From assembly GCA_047967505.1 (NCBI GenBank), contig CM106538.1: a stretch of 64,000 bases of DNA, one strand, 5' to 3'. A program made the translations under genes and the position numbers. Shown here piece by piece: positions 35,457 through 46,255 of the stretch. Source of the DNA: Dipteris shenzhenensis (lineage: Eukaryota; Polypodiophyta; Polypodiopsida; Gleicheniales). The notes below the pieces were generated by a model. That model had not been told where the DNA came from. It did no database searches and saw nothing but the letters and a program-made list of their open reading frames with translations. Positions within the stretch are counted from its first letter, which is position 1. Each line of letters opens with the position of its first letter.

Positions 35457-37990
35457 TCACACCCCTTTAATGGGAATGTCCTTCCTCTGCATCAAACCAA
35501 GAGCTAGTCGGTGTTTCTCGAATAGCTCTTTACCGAGTGGTTTGGTAAAGATGTCTGCAACATTTTCTTTGCTATCACAATGCTGCAGTGTGATGTCACC
35601 AAGTAACACTCTTTCTCTGATGAAGTGCTCTCTGACATCAATGTGCTTTGTTCTGGAGTGATATACTGGATTTTTGGCCAATGCTTGAGCCGATTGATTA
35701 TCACAGTATATTGTTGTTGGCTTTGACTCATCAAAGTAATCTGTTTCTGACAATAGTCTTCTGAGCCATATAGCCTCACATGCACCTGTAGTGAGTGCCC
35801 TATATTCTGCTTCAGTCGAAGACAAAGAAACAGTTGGTTGTTTGTTTGACAACCATGATATAGCACCTTGACCAAGGAAAAATGCATATCCCTGTGTCGA
35901 TCTCCTGGTCTCATGATCTCCAGCATAGTCACTATCACAGTATCCATGCAACCGTGGATGACTTCCTCTGTATTCTATCCCAAACTGTCTTGTACCTCTG
36001 ATGTATCTCAAGACTCTTTTGGCTGCATTCGAGTGAGACTGTTTTGGATTTGCCATAAACTGTGCTAGTGAGCTTACTGCATAACAAATATCTGGCTGTG
36101 TGATTGTCAGATATATAAGAGATCCAATGAGTTGCCTGTAGTATCTGTCATTGACTGAAGGCTTTTCTGAATCTTTAGTAAGTTTCAAACTCTGTTCCAT
36201 GGGAGTGGCTGCAATCTTGCAATCTGCCATATGAAACTTCTTCAGGAGACTGTCAACATACTTGAGCTGACTCATGAATGTGCTATCTGAATCTCTCCAG
36301 AACTCAATTCCAAGACAATAGTGCATAAGTCCAAGATCTTTCATGTCGAACTCTGCAGATAAGTCTTGTTTTAATTTTCTGATGAAGCTATCCTTGCTTC
36401 CTGTCACAATCAGATCATCTACGTACAAAAGTGCAATAGTAATATCTTCCCCTTGAACTTTGTAGTAGAGTGTATGATCTGCATTGGACTTCATGTATCC
36501 CAGATTAGCAAAATACTTGTCAATTCTGCTGTACCAACTTTTGGGTGCTTGCTTTAAGCCATAGAGACTTTTCTTGAGATGGCAAACCTTGTTCTCCTTT
36601 CCTGGTTCAACATAACCAGCGGGTTGTTGCATGTAGACTTCCTCGTCTAGATAACCATTGAGAAAGGCATTCTTGACATCGAGCTGATACACATTCCATT
36701 TGCTGAGTGTCGCTAGTGATATCAAGAACCGTATGGAATCCATCTTTGCTACTGGAGCATAAGTCTCATCATAATCTTGGCCATATTGTTGTGCAAATCC
36801 TTTTGCAACTAATCTGGCTTTGTATCTCTGAATACTGCCATCTGGATTGTACTTCACTTTGTATACCCATTTGTTGGCTATGGCCTTCTTTCTTGGTGGA
36901 AGGTCGCATAATTCCCAAGTGTTATTTTTATACAAAGCATCCATTTCTTCATTCATAGCAGTTTGCCATTCTGGCTTGTCTACTACGTCTTCGAAGTACA
37001 CTGGCTCTTCTGTAGCCATGATGGTAGTCATAAGAGCATAGTTGGTGGTTTCCACCTGAATTGCTTTGCCTTTCTGAGCATATGTCAATCTGGCTGGTGG
37101 TCTGCTTTCCCTAGTAGACCGTCTGAGCTGCTGTGGCGCTGCTTGGGGTGTTGCTGGCAATTCTTGCTCTTCTTCATCAACCTGTTCTATGGATGACTGT
37201 GAAGTTGATGCTTCTATCTCCTGTGTAGGTGAGGTTTTCCATTCTGATTCCTCATCAAAAATTACATCTCTGGAGATAATGACTTTGCGGTTGATGGGAT
37301 CATACAATTTGTATGCTTTGCTTTCTTCACTGTAGCCAACCATGATGCATTTGCTTGACTTCGCATCCAATTTCCTACAATGATCATCATGTATGTGGGC
37401 ATATGCTATGCAACCAAATATGCGGAGATGCCCAATGCGTGGCTTGTGTCCAGTGAATGCTTCATAAGGAGTCATTCCTTGTATCGGTTCGGTAGGAAGC
37501 CGATTAAGCAAATAGTTAGCTGTAGCTATTGCTTCTGCCCAATACTGATTCGGAAGATGCTTTTCACTAAGCATTGCTCTAGCACTGTCTGCTAAAGTCC
37601 CATTCTTCCTTTCAGCTCGTGCATTCTGCTGAGGAGTATCTGCACATGTGAATTGTCTTCGAATGCCGTGATTTTTGCAAAAGTTCATGAATGCTGAAGA
37701 CATGTATTCACCTCCTCTGTCTGATCTCATGACCTTGATCTTTCTGCCTGTCTGGTTTTCTACCATGGCTTTGAATTCTTGAAATCTGGCAAACACTTCA
37801 GATTTCTCTTTTAGAAAGTAGACCCAACAATATCTGCTATAGTCGTCGATGAAGGTCAAGTAATAAAGTGAACCATTGATGCTGCGGGTCTGGGCATAAC
37901 CCCATACATCTGTATGAATCAAATCAAGAATACCTCGTGCACGAGAGGTACTTCTGACAAAGTTGGTTCGCTTTTGTTTGTCGAAGTAGC
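35457..37990 (-). CDS. Copia D polyprotein part: integrase, reverse transcriptase, RNase H
   Basis: An 821-codon frame (35457-37922) stays open, and homology continues in frame to about 38018. Integrase catalytic residues are Asp5 (IHTDVWG), Asp68 (MRSDRGGEY) and Glu104 (RAERKN), with the classical 35-residue D-E spacing. Beyond lie LRIFGCIAYAHI and a Glu/Ser-rich linker. RT spans roughly residues 310-600, with NKWVYKVKYNPDGS, QLDVKNAFLNG, YGLKQAPKSWY and the active site YVDD. RNase H occupies about 660-800, with SLSSTEAEYRAL, IYCDNQSAQALAKNP and ADIFTKPLGKE. All catalytic motifs look intact, although upstream breaks prevent a full polyprotein. The family integrates and reverse-transcribes its own RNA in virus-like particles. 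Confidence 0.95.
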
Positions 37991-38015
37991 ATGCTTCACA
38001 AACCTTTCCAAGAAA

Positions 38016-38201
38016 CTATAGCTTCGGAATCCCAATTGCCATATTCTGATTCCTGAGATCTAACAAGTACTTGAAGTTGACATGACCATATCTCTTGTGC
38101 CATTTTGCAGATAGTGGCACATCATTGTCTGTGATGTGCTCTTTCTTTGTTAATGTATTTATTGGTGCATTGTATAGAGTAAGTTGAAATTGGTTTGGCA
38201 T
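38016..38201 (-). pseudogene. Copia D pre-integrase zinc-binding segment with stop
   Basis: The frame carries AKWHKRYGHVNFKYLLDL, the GAG-preintegrase His-His part. After a TAG at 38016-38018 it continues in the same frame with VCEACYFDKQKR (Cys-Cys part) and joins the integrase core. Only the one stop separates it from the long frame. Confidence 0.88.
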
Positions 38202-38207
38202 GCTTTA

Positions 38208-38514
38208 TGTAGTGTAGTATTATGATTTCAAACATAAAAGAAGGGCTTGGTGGTTCGGGAAGTGGTTCCTGCGCTCACAAGGCGGGACCTCACACAAAGA
38301 CACAAAGACACAAGAGAGACCAAAAGAGATAGAAAATCCTCTTTGTATTACAAACGGGTGCTTTGTTCCAAACTAGTTTCGCTTGATATTCTCAAGCTTA
38401 TCAGTGGAACACCCAAAATGTGAGAATGCAAATGAGAGAAGCTCACAGGGGGCTAAGAGGCACCACAACCTAGGACCAAGTTTCTTAGATCTAGTTGACA
38501 AGCTGAAGAAATGT
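38208..38514. mobile_element. About 300-bp extra segment between protease and pre-integrase of copia D
   Basis: Protease homology stops at 38519 and pre-integrase homology resumes at 38201. The intervening sequence is non-coding and unlike copia pol. The motif atgctt(t)at lies at both edges (about 38200 and 38515), which could be a target duplication. Identity is unknown; a small MITE- or SINE-like insertion is a guess. Confidence 0.45.
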
Positions 38515-38518
38515 ATGC

Positions 38519-38965
38519 TTATTTATTTTGTTGCATTTGAGCTGACATGGCATGCTTATCTGGTACTGTAGCTAGCATCATGTATAAGCGTCCTTCCTTG
38601 ACACCTTTTGCTACTAGCTGACCTCTTTTGGATTTGTCTCTGATAGTGCATTCATCACCATCAAAGATGACTTTGTAGTTGTGTTCAGTCATTTGACCTA
38701 CTGACAAAAGGTTCTTGCTGAGCTTCGGAACATAGAGCACATCTTTGACTAATCCTTTTGTACCAGTGAAATTGTTCATAGGGATAACACCTGTCCCTTG
38801 AACCGGATTCGGTGTATTGTCTGCTGTGTAGATGACATTCTTTTGACCTTCTAATGGCTTCATTTCTGTGAACCATTCCTGATGATTTGTCATATGAGAT
38901 GATGCACCGTTGTCGATGTACCAAGGATCCTGTTCCACTTGGTCGACTTGATAACTGAAATCCTC
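38519..38965 (-). pseudogene. Copia D protease region
   Basis: The frame contains DPWYIDNGASSHMTNHQEW, the retropepsin active-site region (D-N-G-A, a variant also found in other plant copia elements). It continues with GTGVIPMNNF, VLYVPKLSKNLLSVGQM and GRLYMM, typical of the stretch before pre-integrase. It is out of frame with gag by one base; the two reading frames overlap in the region 38685-38965. Confidence 0.9.
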
Positions 38966-40127
38966 TGGGATTGAAATTAGTGTCTAGGTGCATTGTATCA
39001 GTCTGATGCAATTCCTCACTTGCAAGAAACATATTTCCATGTTCATTTGCAAAATGACTGTGACTAGAATGTCCACCACGATGATTTCCTCTTCCTCGGG
39101 AATTCCCTCGATTACTGCTGGATTGACCGCCTTGGTCATACTGTTTCTTGCGGAAATCTCTTTCATAGTGTCCAAACTTGTGACAATAGTTGCATTGAAT
39201 GTTTGACACATTGGTGGATGCATTCCCTCTTCCTTGAAATCTTCCTCGATTGGAATGATTTCCTCTTTGTTGATTCTGATGTTGCTGAGGATGATGCTGA
39301 TGTTGATGCTGATTCTGACTTTGATTTTGTTGATGATGACCACTTTTCTGATATGATCTACCTCTGTTTCTGCCTTTGCCTCTGCTTCTGTCTGAAGCTG
39401 TGAATGCCTGATCATTAGAATGACCTTTACGTGCTTGAATGGCCTGAGTCCTGAGTTCTTCACCAAGTAGAACTGACTGAAGTTCTTCCAGTGTTGGAAT
39501 TTGCCGTTGGATGGCAATACTCTGGACTAGATTCTCATATCCTTCTCCTAGTCCATTCAGGATTACTTGAACCATTTCTGCAGGATTCATAGTCTCTCCT
39601 GCTGCTGCAAGTTGATTGTTGTAGTCTTTGATGCGGAGTACATAAGCATGACTGGTTTCACTGCTATTGCAGAAACTCTGGTTGATCTGGTTTCTCAGGG
39701 TGAGAATCCTGGATGTGTTCTTGGACTCGTAGAGAGCTGCGAACATATCCCATGCTTCTTTTGATGTCTTGACTGTGTTGAGCTGTCCTAGCATGACATC
39801 TTGCACATTCTACTTGATCAGGTGATAGGCATACTTGTCTTTCTTATCCCATTCTGCTTGAGCTCGGGCAATGGCAGGATCTGCTACTGGTGTGGAAACT
39901 GTTTGTGTAGATGTAGATCCCGATGTAGATCCCGTTGCTGGTGCTGTGACAACAGATGGAGTAGAGCTACTGGTGGTTGGATCGGCCAATGGTCTAGGTA
40001 TAGATCCGTCGACATACTCCCATTTGTCCTGAAGCACAAGAATGGTCTCCATTCGGTATTTCCATGTACCGTAATTGGAGTTGTCTAACTTAGCAGATGC
40101 CTCCAGATTGAGGTTGCTAGTCGACAT
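38966..40127 (-). pseudogene. Copia D gag, one stop and mutated zinc knuckle
   Basis: The start is taken at 40127 (MSTSNLNLEA), before the conserved LDNSNYGTWKYRMETIL. A TAG at 39810-39812 interrupts the frame after AYHLIK; it continues with DVMLGQLNTVKTSKEAWDMF, LILNGLGEGYE-type and PTLEELQSVLLGEE motifs of copia gag. A Gln/His/Arg/Gly-rich linker follows. The knuckle reads CNYCHKFGHYERDF: the last zinc ligand, normally Cys, is Phe (codon at 39153-39155). Confidence 0.92.
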
Positions 40128-40924
40128 GGTGCAAACAATGTACTCAAAAGTGTCCTGAAAAAACTCTATATGAATCAACTGCAAATACACTGAAGATGCC
40201 AAGTGAAATCTCTGTACCATCGGTGAAGATAGAACTGTAGTATATAAGATCTGATCTGTATTACAAGGCTTGTGGCAATGATGCCGGGAATAGCCAAGAG
40301 GCTTTACAAGGCTGAAAATGATGTGCACGATGCCGTGAGATAGCCGAATAGGCTTTACAATGGTGGCATGTGTGTGTGAAATCAAGTGCTATCTGCCCAC
40401 TGAATCAATCTGCAATGCCTCTGAACTCTGAAGTCTGCTCACTGAACTGATGAACGTAAGGTTTCAAGTAATGTAATGATGTGAAATCGGATGTGTGGTA
40501 TGGACTGACTCCGAGTAGGTACTAGTCGGGAATTTCGGGCATGGCTTAGATTGGCAACTTGGGGAATTCAAAGCGTCCCCTCTATGGCGATCTAGTCTAC
40601 TCTGATCTAGATCTAAACCAACCGTCGATCGATGAAAGAGCAGCAAATAATTCCTTTTCTTTTGTTCTTTTTAAGTGCTGGGTCAGATGTGTCGATGTAG
40701 AGGCAAATGTGCGTGAAGGAAGTGGTTTTGACGGCGAGGCTCAAATGTGAGTGTAACTTGTGCCAAAATGTGCATGTGATGTAACGAGCGCATAGAGCAC
40801 AAAAAATCGAGCGACTTTCCTTTTTGGAGCACCCTCAAATTCTTCCTGGATCAAGAGATACGACTTGATCTAGGTGGAGGAGCAAAAGGAGTGCAAATGG
40901 TGCTCAATGATGATGTGTCACTGT

Positions 40925-41345
40925 GAGTCACATGTTGGGATGATGTGGCACTGTGCTTAACAAGAGGTGTGCCAGTGAAGCTCTGTGCTGAGGTGGCAGG
41001 AGTGTGCACATGCAGTGTGTGCACGGTGTGCCTGGCAAGGGACTGTGCCTGCAGAGGGTCAGTGCTGACTGGACTGCTGAGGTGGCAGTGCTGAGGTGGC
41101 ACTGATGACGTGGCCTGATGATGTGGCCTGGTGACATGGCACTGATGACGTGGTAGGTGATGTGGCCTGGTGGCGTGGCAGTCGATGATGACATGGCAGT
41201 CGATGATGACGTGTCTGCTGACGTGGCAGTCGGTTGCCACGTGTCAGATTTATGAGGCGCTTATCTGCCACGTGGCAGATAAGATGACGTGGCGAACTGA
41301 TGACATGGCAATTGTGGCTAAGGCTATCTGCCACGTGTCGCTAGG
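40925..41345. repeat. Degenerate tandem repeats rich in TGACGTGGC / CCACGTG
   Basis: Imperfect units such as gatgacgtggc, gatgatgtggcctgg and gccacgtgtcag recur across about 400 bp. Many carry the ACGT core recognised by plant bZIP factors (G-box CACGTG, TGACG). Whether they act as enhancers is inference. Confidence 0.75.
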
Positions 41346-41957
41346 TTGCTTCACAGAATCTTTTTGAAGATTCTAACGGAATCTAGGGAGATTTCGTCGA
41401 GTCGATCGTGAGAGCCTTAAGCTCTACGTTCGCGTTGGCGTTCTCTGAGAAGTCGTCTGAGAAGTCGATGGAGATGGAAGCTACAGGAGGCGCTGTTCGA
41501 AGTCGGCTGAGGCGATCGCAGACGGCTTCCTCCTCCATAGCCAGCGCTTAGCCATCATCGCACAACGATCCAGAGCTCCTTCGCTCTGTTTCGGGTGGCC
41601 GTCGATGGCTCCTAGGAGGCGTCGTTGGTCAGAGCGCGGGTGTGGAAGCTATAGGTAGAGCGAGGTCGTCGTTGAAACTGAGCCTTTGCTGGTCGTCATG
41701 CGGGTCGCGTAGTTCAAGTGGCGGCGTTGGAGTGCTCGTTTATGGTCGTTAGAGCCTCCTTGACGTTTGGAGTCGTTGAAGGCGAGTCGTTAAAGGCGAG
41801 GAGCTAGGGTGTTGGAGGAGTAGGAGTCGATGCAGAGCGGCTGTCGTTGGAGGCCACCTTGGCCTTGTTGGAGAAGGACGTCGCCATCTCGCTGGCAGCC
41901 AAAGGAAGAGAGTCACTTTGAACTCTAGGCTCATGCGATTCGTTGTTGAAGATGGAG

Positions 41958-41999
41958 CGTCGCTTCGTTGGCCACACCAAAGATGTCCTCAGCGTTGCT
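41958..41999 (+). pseudogene. RACK1-like WD40 fragment captured in copia D leader
   Basis: Forty-two bases read RRFVGHTKDVLSVA, which matches, from memory, a conserved WD40 segment of the ribosomal scaffold protein RACK1. Flanking codons in the same frame do not continue the WD40 sequence. It lies antisense to the element. Confidence 0.6.
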
Positions 42000-42536
42000 C
42001 GTTGTCTCGCTTTCCTTTTGAACTGGAGTTGGTTGGTAAAGGCAACCTTGAAAGTTGGCTATGCTCAACACAAGGCTTGGCTATGGCGGAAGGTGAGCTC
42101 TGCAACTATAGATCATAGCCTTGTTGATGAAGCTTCTACTCAGGAGTCTTATCAGCAACAACAGAACACCTCGCACACACAACAACAGACTTCGCAAGCT
42201 CCTGGCTGTGAGCTTGGGCATTTCGTGGAAGGTCAAGGGCTAGCCATTGGTATGTCATTTGATATCTCATTGTTGCATACAAGAGCTGAGATCTTTTCTC
42301 TCTCAAAACAAGCTCTGTCTCTCTCAAAGAAGTCTAGGCTCTCAATGAACGGAAGTCTCTCTCTCTCTCTCAACTCAAGAAACACCAAATAAACTCTCTC
42401 AAATGACGAAAATCTCCTTTCGATGGACGGAATTTTCTCTCAACGGAAGAGAATGGAACACTCAATCTCTCTCGATCTCTCAATCTCTCAATCACTCTCA
42501 CAAGAAGGATGGTACCTCAACGGAAGGCAGAATCAT

Positions 42537-42548
42537 GCTCTGATACCA
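42537..42548 (-). promoter_or_regulatory. Copia D primer-binding site (tRNA-iMet)
   Basis: On the minus strand TGGTATCAGAGC follows the 5' LTR end (...TTTTGTCA) with no spacer. It is the exact 12-base complement of the plant initiator tRNA-Met 3' end used by most copia elements. Confidence 0.97.
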
Positions 42549-42805
42549 TGACAAAATATGAAGAGGGGAGAGGAGAAGAGTGGAGATGAGGAGAGAGGGC
42601 ACAGCTAGAGAGCACACCACAAATGACTAACTGTACACTAGAATTAGTTGAAAAAATAGAATATATACAAACCCTTTTAGGGTTAGGGTTAGGGGATCTA
42701 ACCCTTTCCTTTATAGCACTCTATAAGGTTAGTGCTATGCACATATGATCACGTGATGGTGCTATGCACACATGATCACATGATGTTGAGCGTGAACTCT
42801 CAACA
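42549..42805 (-). repeat. Copia D 5' LTR
   Basis: 257 bp, TG...CA, one visible difference from the 3' LTR at 35112-35368. Its promoter would direct transcription leftwards. Confidence 0.97.
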
Positions 42806-42810
42806 AAAGG

Positions 42811-44577
42811 CACAAACAAGACAAATGTCCAACATAGCAAAAAGAAAGGAGGACCAACTACCAAAGGGGCAAAGCAAGGACCAAGAACTTTTGAGTACAC
42901 AGAGCCTAATAATGTTTTTTTGGATGTACTTAGGGTCCAAGCTACAATGGTGGAGTTTTACAACATGAAAGCATGGGGTAGGGTAAAATTATATTGTTTA
43001 GAGACCTGGAATTTTTATTGAAATCTTTTCTAATCATGTAAATCTTTTAATCTATCAAATTGTGAAGGAAAGTTAGTATTCATTATCTAATTGGATCAGT
43101 GTGAGGTTGTAAGAGGCCACAAGTTGGAGAGGGTTAGTATTACTTTGATGCAGAAAGTCCTTGGACATGCCAAACATAAGGAAATTAGGGAAGATTTTAG
43201 TGTGCAATCGAAAAAGCACATTTGGTGGCTTGCCACATTTGAACTTCCTAAAGAGAGACACCATTCTTGAAATGGGTATTTGATAGATCTCCAATTCCAA
43301 GTGTCATAGATGTGCAAACGAAAGGAGAGTTGCTTCAAGTTGAAGGGTTTGGATCATTTCAAGTTGAATGGCACGTGGCTGGAGATCTTAAGACATTGAA
43401 ATTATGTTTGGAATAGAATTGAGTGCAAATGCGACATATCCATGTATTTATTGTATGCACTCACACCAACCTCGAGGCAGTAGCATAGGAATACATAGAG
43501 GGAAAGAGCAAATAAAAAGAGGAAAAGACTTTGGGAATGCTAAAGATGTAATGAATGACATCACAGATGATGAGGCTAACAAACGAATGTATTGGAGCAA
43601 TGGAGAAATGAGCTACAGTCAAAATGCTGCACTCAACAGAGATCAGAACGATAAAAATTGGGATCCAATTTTAAACATTCCATTACAAAGAGTGCATTTC
43701 TATGGTTACATGCAGAGATGCAGCTCATTTGATAAATTGCTTTACTTGCACATTGTATATGCATGGAACATGAAACCGGAGGAGAGAGTGGCATCATGTA
43801 TAGCAAGGGTCAAAGCTTTACTCTCAAGCATGGGTCTACATGGGGGGAATGTAAAGCTAATCAAAGACGCACAATTGTCAGGAAAATCAGAAAATCTTCC
43901 AAATAAAGTGTCTGTGGGAGGCTCTAAGGATGAAGGTTTTTGTCCAATCATGGAAAACATCGATTAAATATGCATTAGAATTATTGGAAAAAGTTATGTG
44001 ATTGCACCACTAATTTGGAAGCTGATCCTCATGTCAGAACCTTGAGAATACATGTTTGGAAAGAATTGGATAATTTGGTAAAGATCTTGAGGAAGCCGAT
44101 GATGATGTGCAACTACATAAAGTCATCGTGAAAGAGTTCATTGAAGCCATGGTAGATGGATGGGGTGAATCACACATTACTCACTACATGGTATGTTTGG
44201 TCTTTGCTATTTTCAAAATTATAATTGCAATCAATTTATTCTTGTTTAACTCATGTGTTTTTTCTATGTATGCAACACATTCTTTATGCTCATGGTCCAT
44301 GGTTTCTTCACCAATATGTTCCTCGAATGCTTGGAGTGCCCAAGGGATGGAAAAGTCTCATTATAGAGCTCGAGGTGCTTATTTCAAGAGTACACGACAT
44401 GGAGGGGGGATTAATGGAAGTAATGCTAAAGATGGGGTTAATTTCTCTTGGGATGAGGATTGTGACCATGGGTTTACACAAATCATGAATGCTCTGCTTC
44501 AGAACCCATTCTATGCAACACAGATTGGTCAAAGGCTTTCTATATCAATCATAGGTTTGGTGAGCACACTTTGGTAG
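42811..44577 (+). pseudogene. Unclassified transposase-like gene, 3' part
   Basis: The gene resumes to the right of copia D. 43080-43260 reads GHKLERVSITLMQKVLGH-type sequence. At 43345-43460 VEWHVAGDLKTLKL runs, across a one-base shift, into MFGIELSANATYPCIYC, a GD(L)K...G...A.Y.C..C pattern. The frame 43404-43967 continues with NIPLQRVHFYGYMQR, DKLLYLHIVYAWNMKPEE and SSMGLHGGNVKLIKD. At 44107-44450 a further segment reads EAMVDGWGESHITHYM, then, after what may be a former intron, WSAQGMEKSHYRARGAYF and TRHGGG. These motifs recur in unnamed proteins of eukaryotic mobile DNA; I cannot name the family. It abuts the gypsy B RNase H region. Confidence 0.62.
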
Positions 44578-44639
44578 GTATTCTTCTCTAGCAAGGGGAG
44601 GATCGATTCATGTATCTAGTTCGACTTGCTTCTTGACAA

Positions 44640-46237
44640 TTGCTCAACATCGAACGATGCTACTCAAAGGCTGACAAGCATGCCTTGTCTTTGGTTTTCT
44701 GCATTGAGAAATTTAAGCATTATGTGCCTAGAAAGTCCTTCATTATAATCTCTAGCAATGGTCTTGCAAAGCAGGTTCTTCAATCACCAAATCCCATGGG
44801 CCGGTTGGCCAAATGGTTGGCAGTTCTACAAGAATATGATTTTTCTTTCAAAATTGTAAAAGGGGGTTGTTCCAACTTGAAGAATGCTTTGATTGATTTA
44901 GAGGAGTGCCTCGATGTAACCCTTGTAGCAGCCATAGAAGTGGGGGATCCATGGTATGGCGGTATCTACAGGTTTCTAATTGCTTTCTCCTTTCCTCTAG
45001 AAAGTACTAGCTCTGAGAGAAAGAAGATCCGCAGAGATAGTAGGCACTACACCCTCTTTGATGGGGTGTTGTACCGTCAAGGCATGGATGGGATACTAAG
45101 ATGGGCCATTGATGCAGATGAAGTACCTAAGGTATTGCAGCATTATCATGATGGATTTTGTGGAGGCCACTATGCCAGTGACTATACAGCTAAGAAGATT
45201 TTACATGCTGGATACTATTGGCCGACCTTGTTCAAGGATGTCACTTTGTATTGCAAAACATGTGAACCATGCCAATTCTTTGGTAGGAAGGATTTGCGTC
45301 CTGGGCAACATCACCCAGTGATGTCCATCCGTTCGTTTCAGAAGTGGGGAATAGATTTTGTCGAGCCCTTGCACATGACTGCCCACAAAAAGAAGTATCT
45401 TTTGGTAGCCACTCAGTATGTCACTAAGTGGGCTGAAGCTATCGTCCTCCCCGCTGCAAATGGTAAGGCAATTTCAAATTTCATATTTGAACGTATCTGC
45501 ACAAGGTTTGGGACACCCATGGAAATAATCTCCGACCATGGGAGTCCATTCTTAAATGAAGCAGTGGAGTTACTCATGGATCGCATGGGTATTTATCATC
45601 ACACTTCTAGCATCTATTATCCAGCATCCTTGGGCCAAACGGAGCAGACCAATGGCCTCCTTTGTAAAACCATGGGAAAAATGGCCACAGGGAACAGGAG
45701 CCAGTAGGATCAGAAGGTCACAGAAGCCGTATGGGCTTACAACATCACTCATAAAACATCTACAGGTCACACTCCTTTTGAGTTGGTATATGATACTGAG
45801 GCTGTTTTACCACTAGAGATAGAGATTCCAGCTTTGAGATTGGCACAAGAACAGAGGATGACAGAAGATGAACATGTAGAGGCTCGGTTGGTGCAACTTG
45901 AGAAGCTAGATGAAACTCGACGCCTTGCCCTACATCAAATAGAGATTCAAAATAATTGACAAAAGGCCTGCTTGGATGCTAAGATTCACAAGGGATGGGA
46001 AAGACACTTTGCTGAGGGGGATGTTGTGCTATTCTTTGATAATAGATTGGACCACCAAATGGATAAGAAGTTTCTGCCACTGTGGACCAGTCCATACAAA
46101 GCCATCAAGGAATGTAGCAATGGGTCTGTACAAGTTCAGGAGCTGCATGAGCCATATGGCAAGAAGGTGATCAACAAGCGTTATCTCAAGCCCTTCTTTG
46201 TGCATGATGGACCCAAGCATGGAAATGATGTGCATTC
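44640..46237 (+). pseudogene. Gypsy B RNase H C-terminus and integrase, two in-frame stops
   Basis: 44640-44900 is the end of RNase H (YSKADKHALSLVFCIEKFKH, GRLAKWLAVLQEYDFSFKIV). The integrase zinc region follows with HYHDGFCGGHYASDYTA and CKTCEPC. The catalytic core keeps Asp in KWGIDFVEPL, Asp in IISDHGSPFLNEA and Glu in SLGQTEQTNGLL. After a TAG at 45705-45707 the same frame continues with VWAYNITHKTSTGHTPFEL. After a TGA at 45957-45959 it continues with the C-terminal barrel (WERHFAEGDVVLFFDNRL, WTSPYKA, NKRYLKPFF). All three pieces are in one frame, so only point nonsense changes break it. The polypurine tract follows at once. Confidence 0.93.
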
Positions 46238-46242
46238 CCTGC

Positions 46243-46253
46243 CTGGGGGGGGA
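46243..46253 (+). promoter_or_regulatory. Gypsy B polypurine tract
   Basis: tgggggggga lies immediately before the 3' LTR start at 46256, the normal site of plus-strand priming. Confidence 0.85.
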
Positions 46254-46255
46254 AC

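Larger units (their letters stand above)
40128..42536 (-). other. Unusually long, GC-richer leader of copia D
   Basis: About 2.4 kb separates the gag start from the primer-binding site, much longer than in most copia elements. It holds an ACGTG-rich repeat block (40925-41345), a GC-rich stretch of unknown origin (41400-41940), a RACK1-like peptide-coding fragment on the plus strand (41958-41999) and CT-rich sequence (42290-42500). Part of it probably is captured host DNA. No intact gene is seen. Confidence 0.7.
35112..42805 (-). mobile_element. Ty1/copia element D, 7,694 bp with both LTRs
   Basis: Identical-length LTRs (257 bp) enclose, on the minus strand, a primer-binding site, long leader, gag, protease, integrase, RT, RNase H and polypurine tract in copia order. 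Flanks are gaagg (35107-35111) and aaagg (42806-42810), a near-perfect 5-bp target duplication. The LTRs differ at one position by eye (a/g in ttaaaaaaata versus ttgaaaaaata), so insertion is recent. Yet the coding region has a stop in gag, a gag-protease frameshift, a roughly 300-bp extra segment, and a stop before integrase. It interrupts the unclassified transposase-like gene. Confidence 0.97.

Noticed and set aside
38519-38938. D-N-G in the copia D protease as an inactivating mutation
   Set aside because: D-N-G-A-S occurs in other plant copia proteases as I recall, so it is not evidence of damage.
41943-42392. 149-codon plus-strand frame in the copia D leader as a gene
   Set aside because: Only 14 residues resemble RACK1; the rest is Gln/Ser low complexity and CT-rich sequence.
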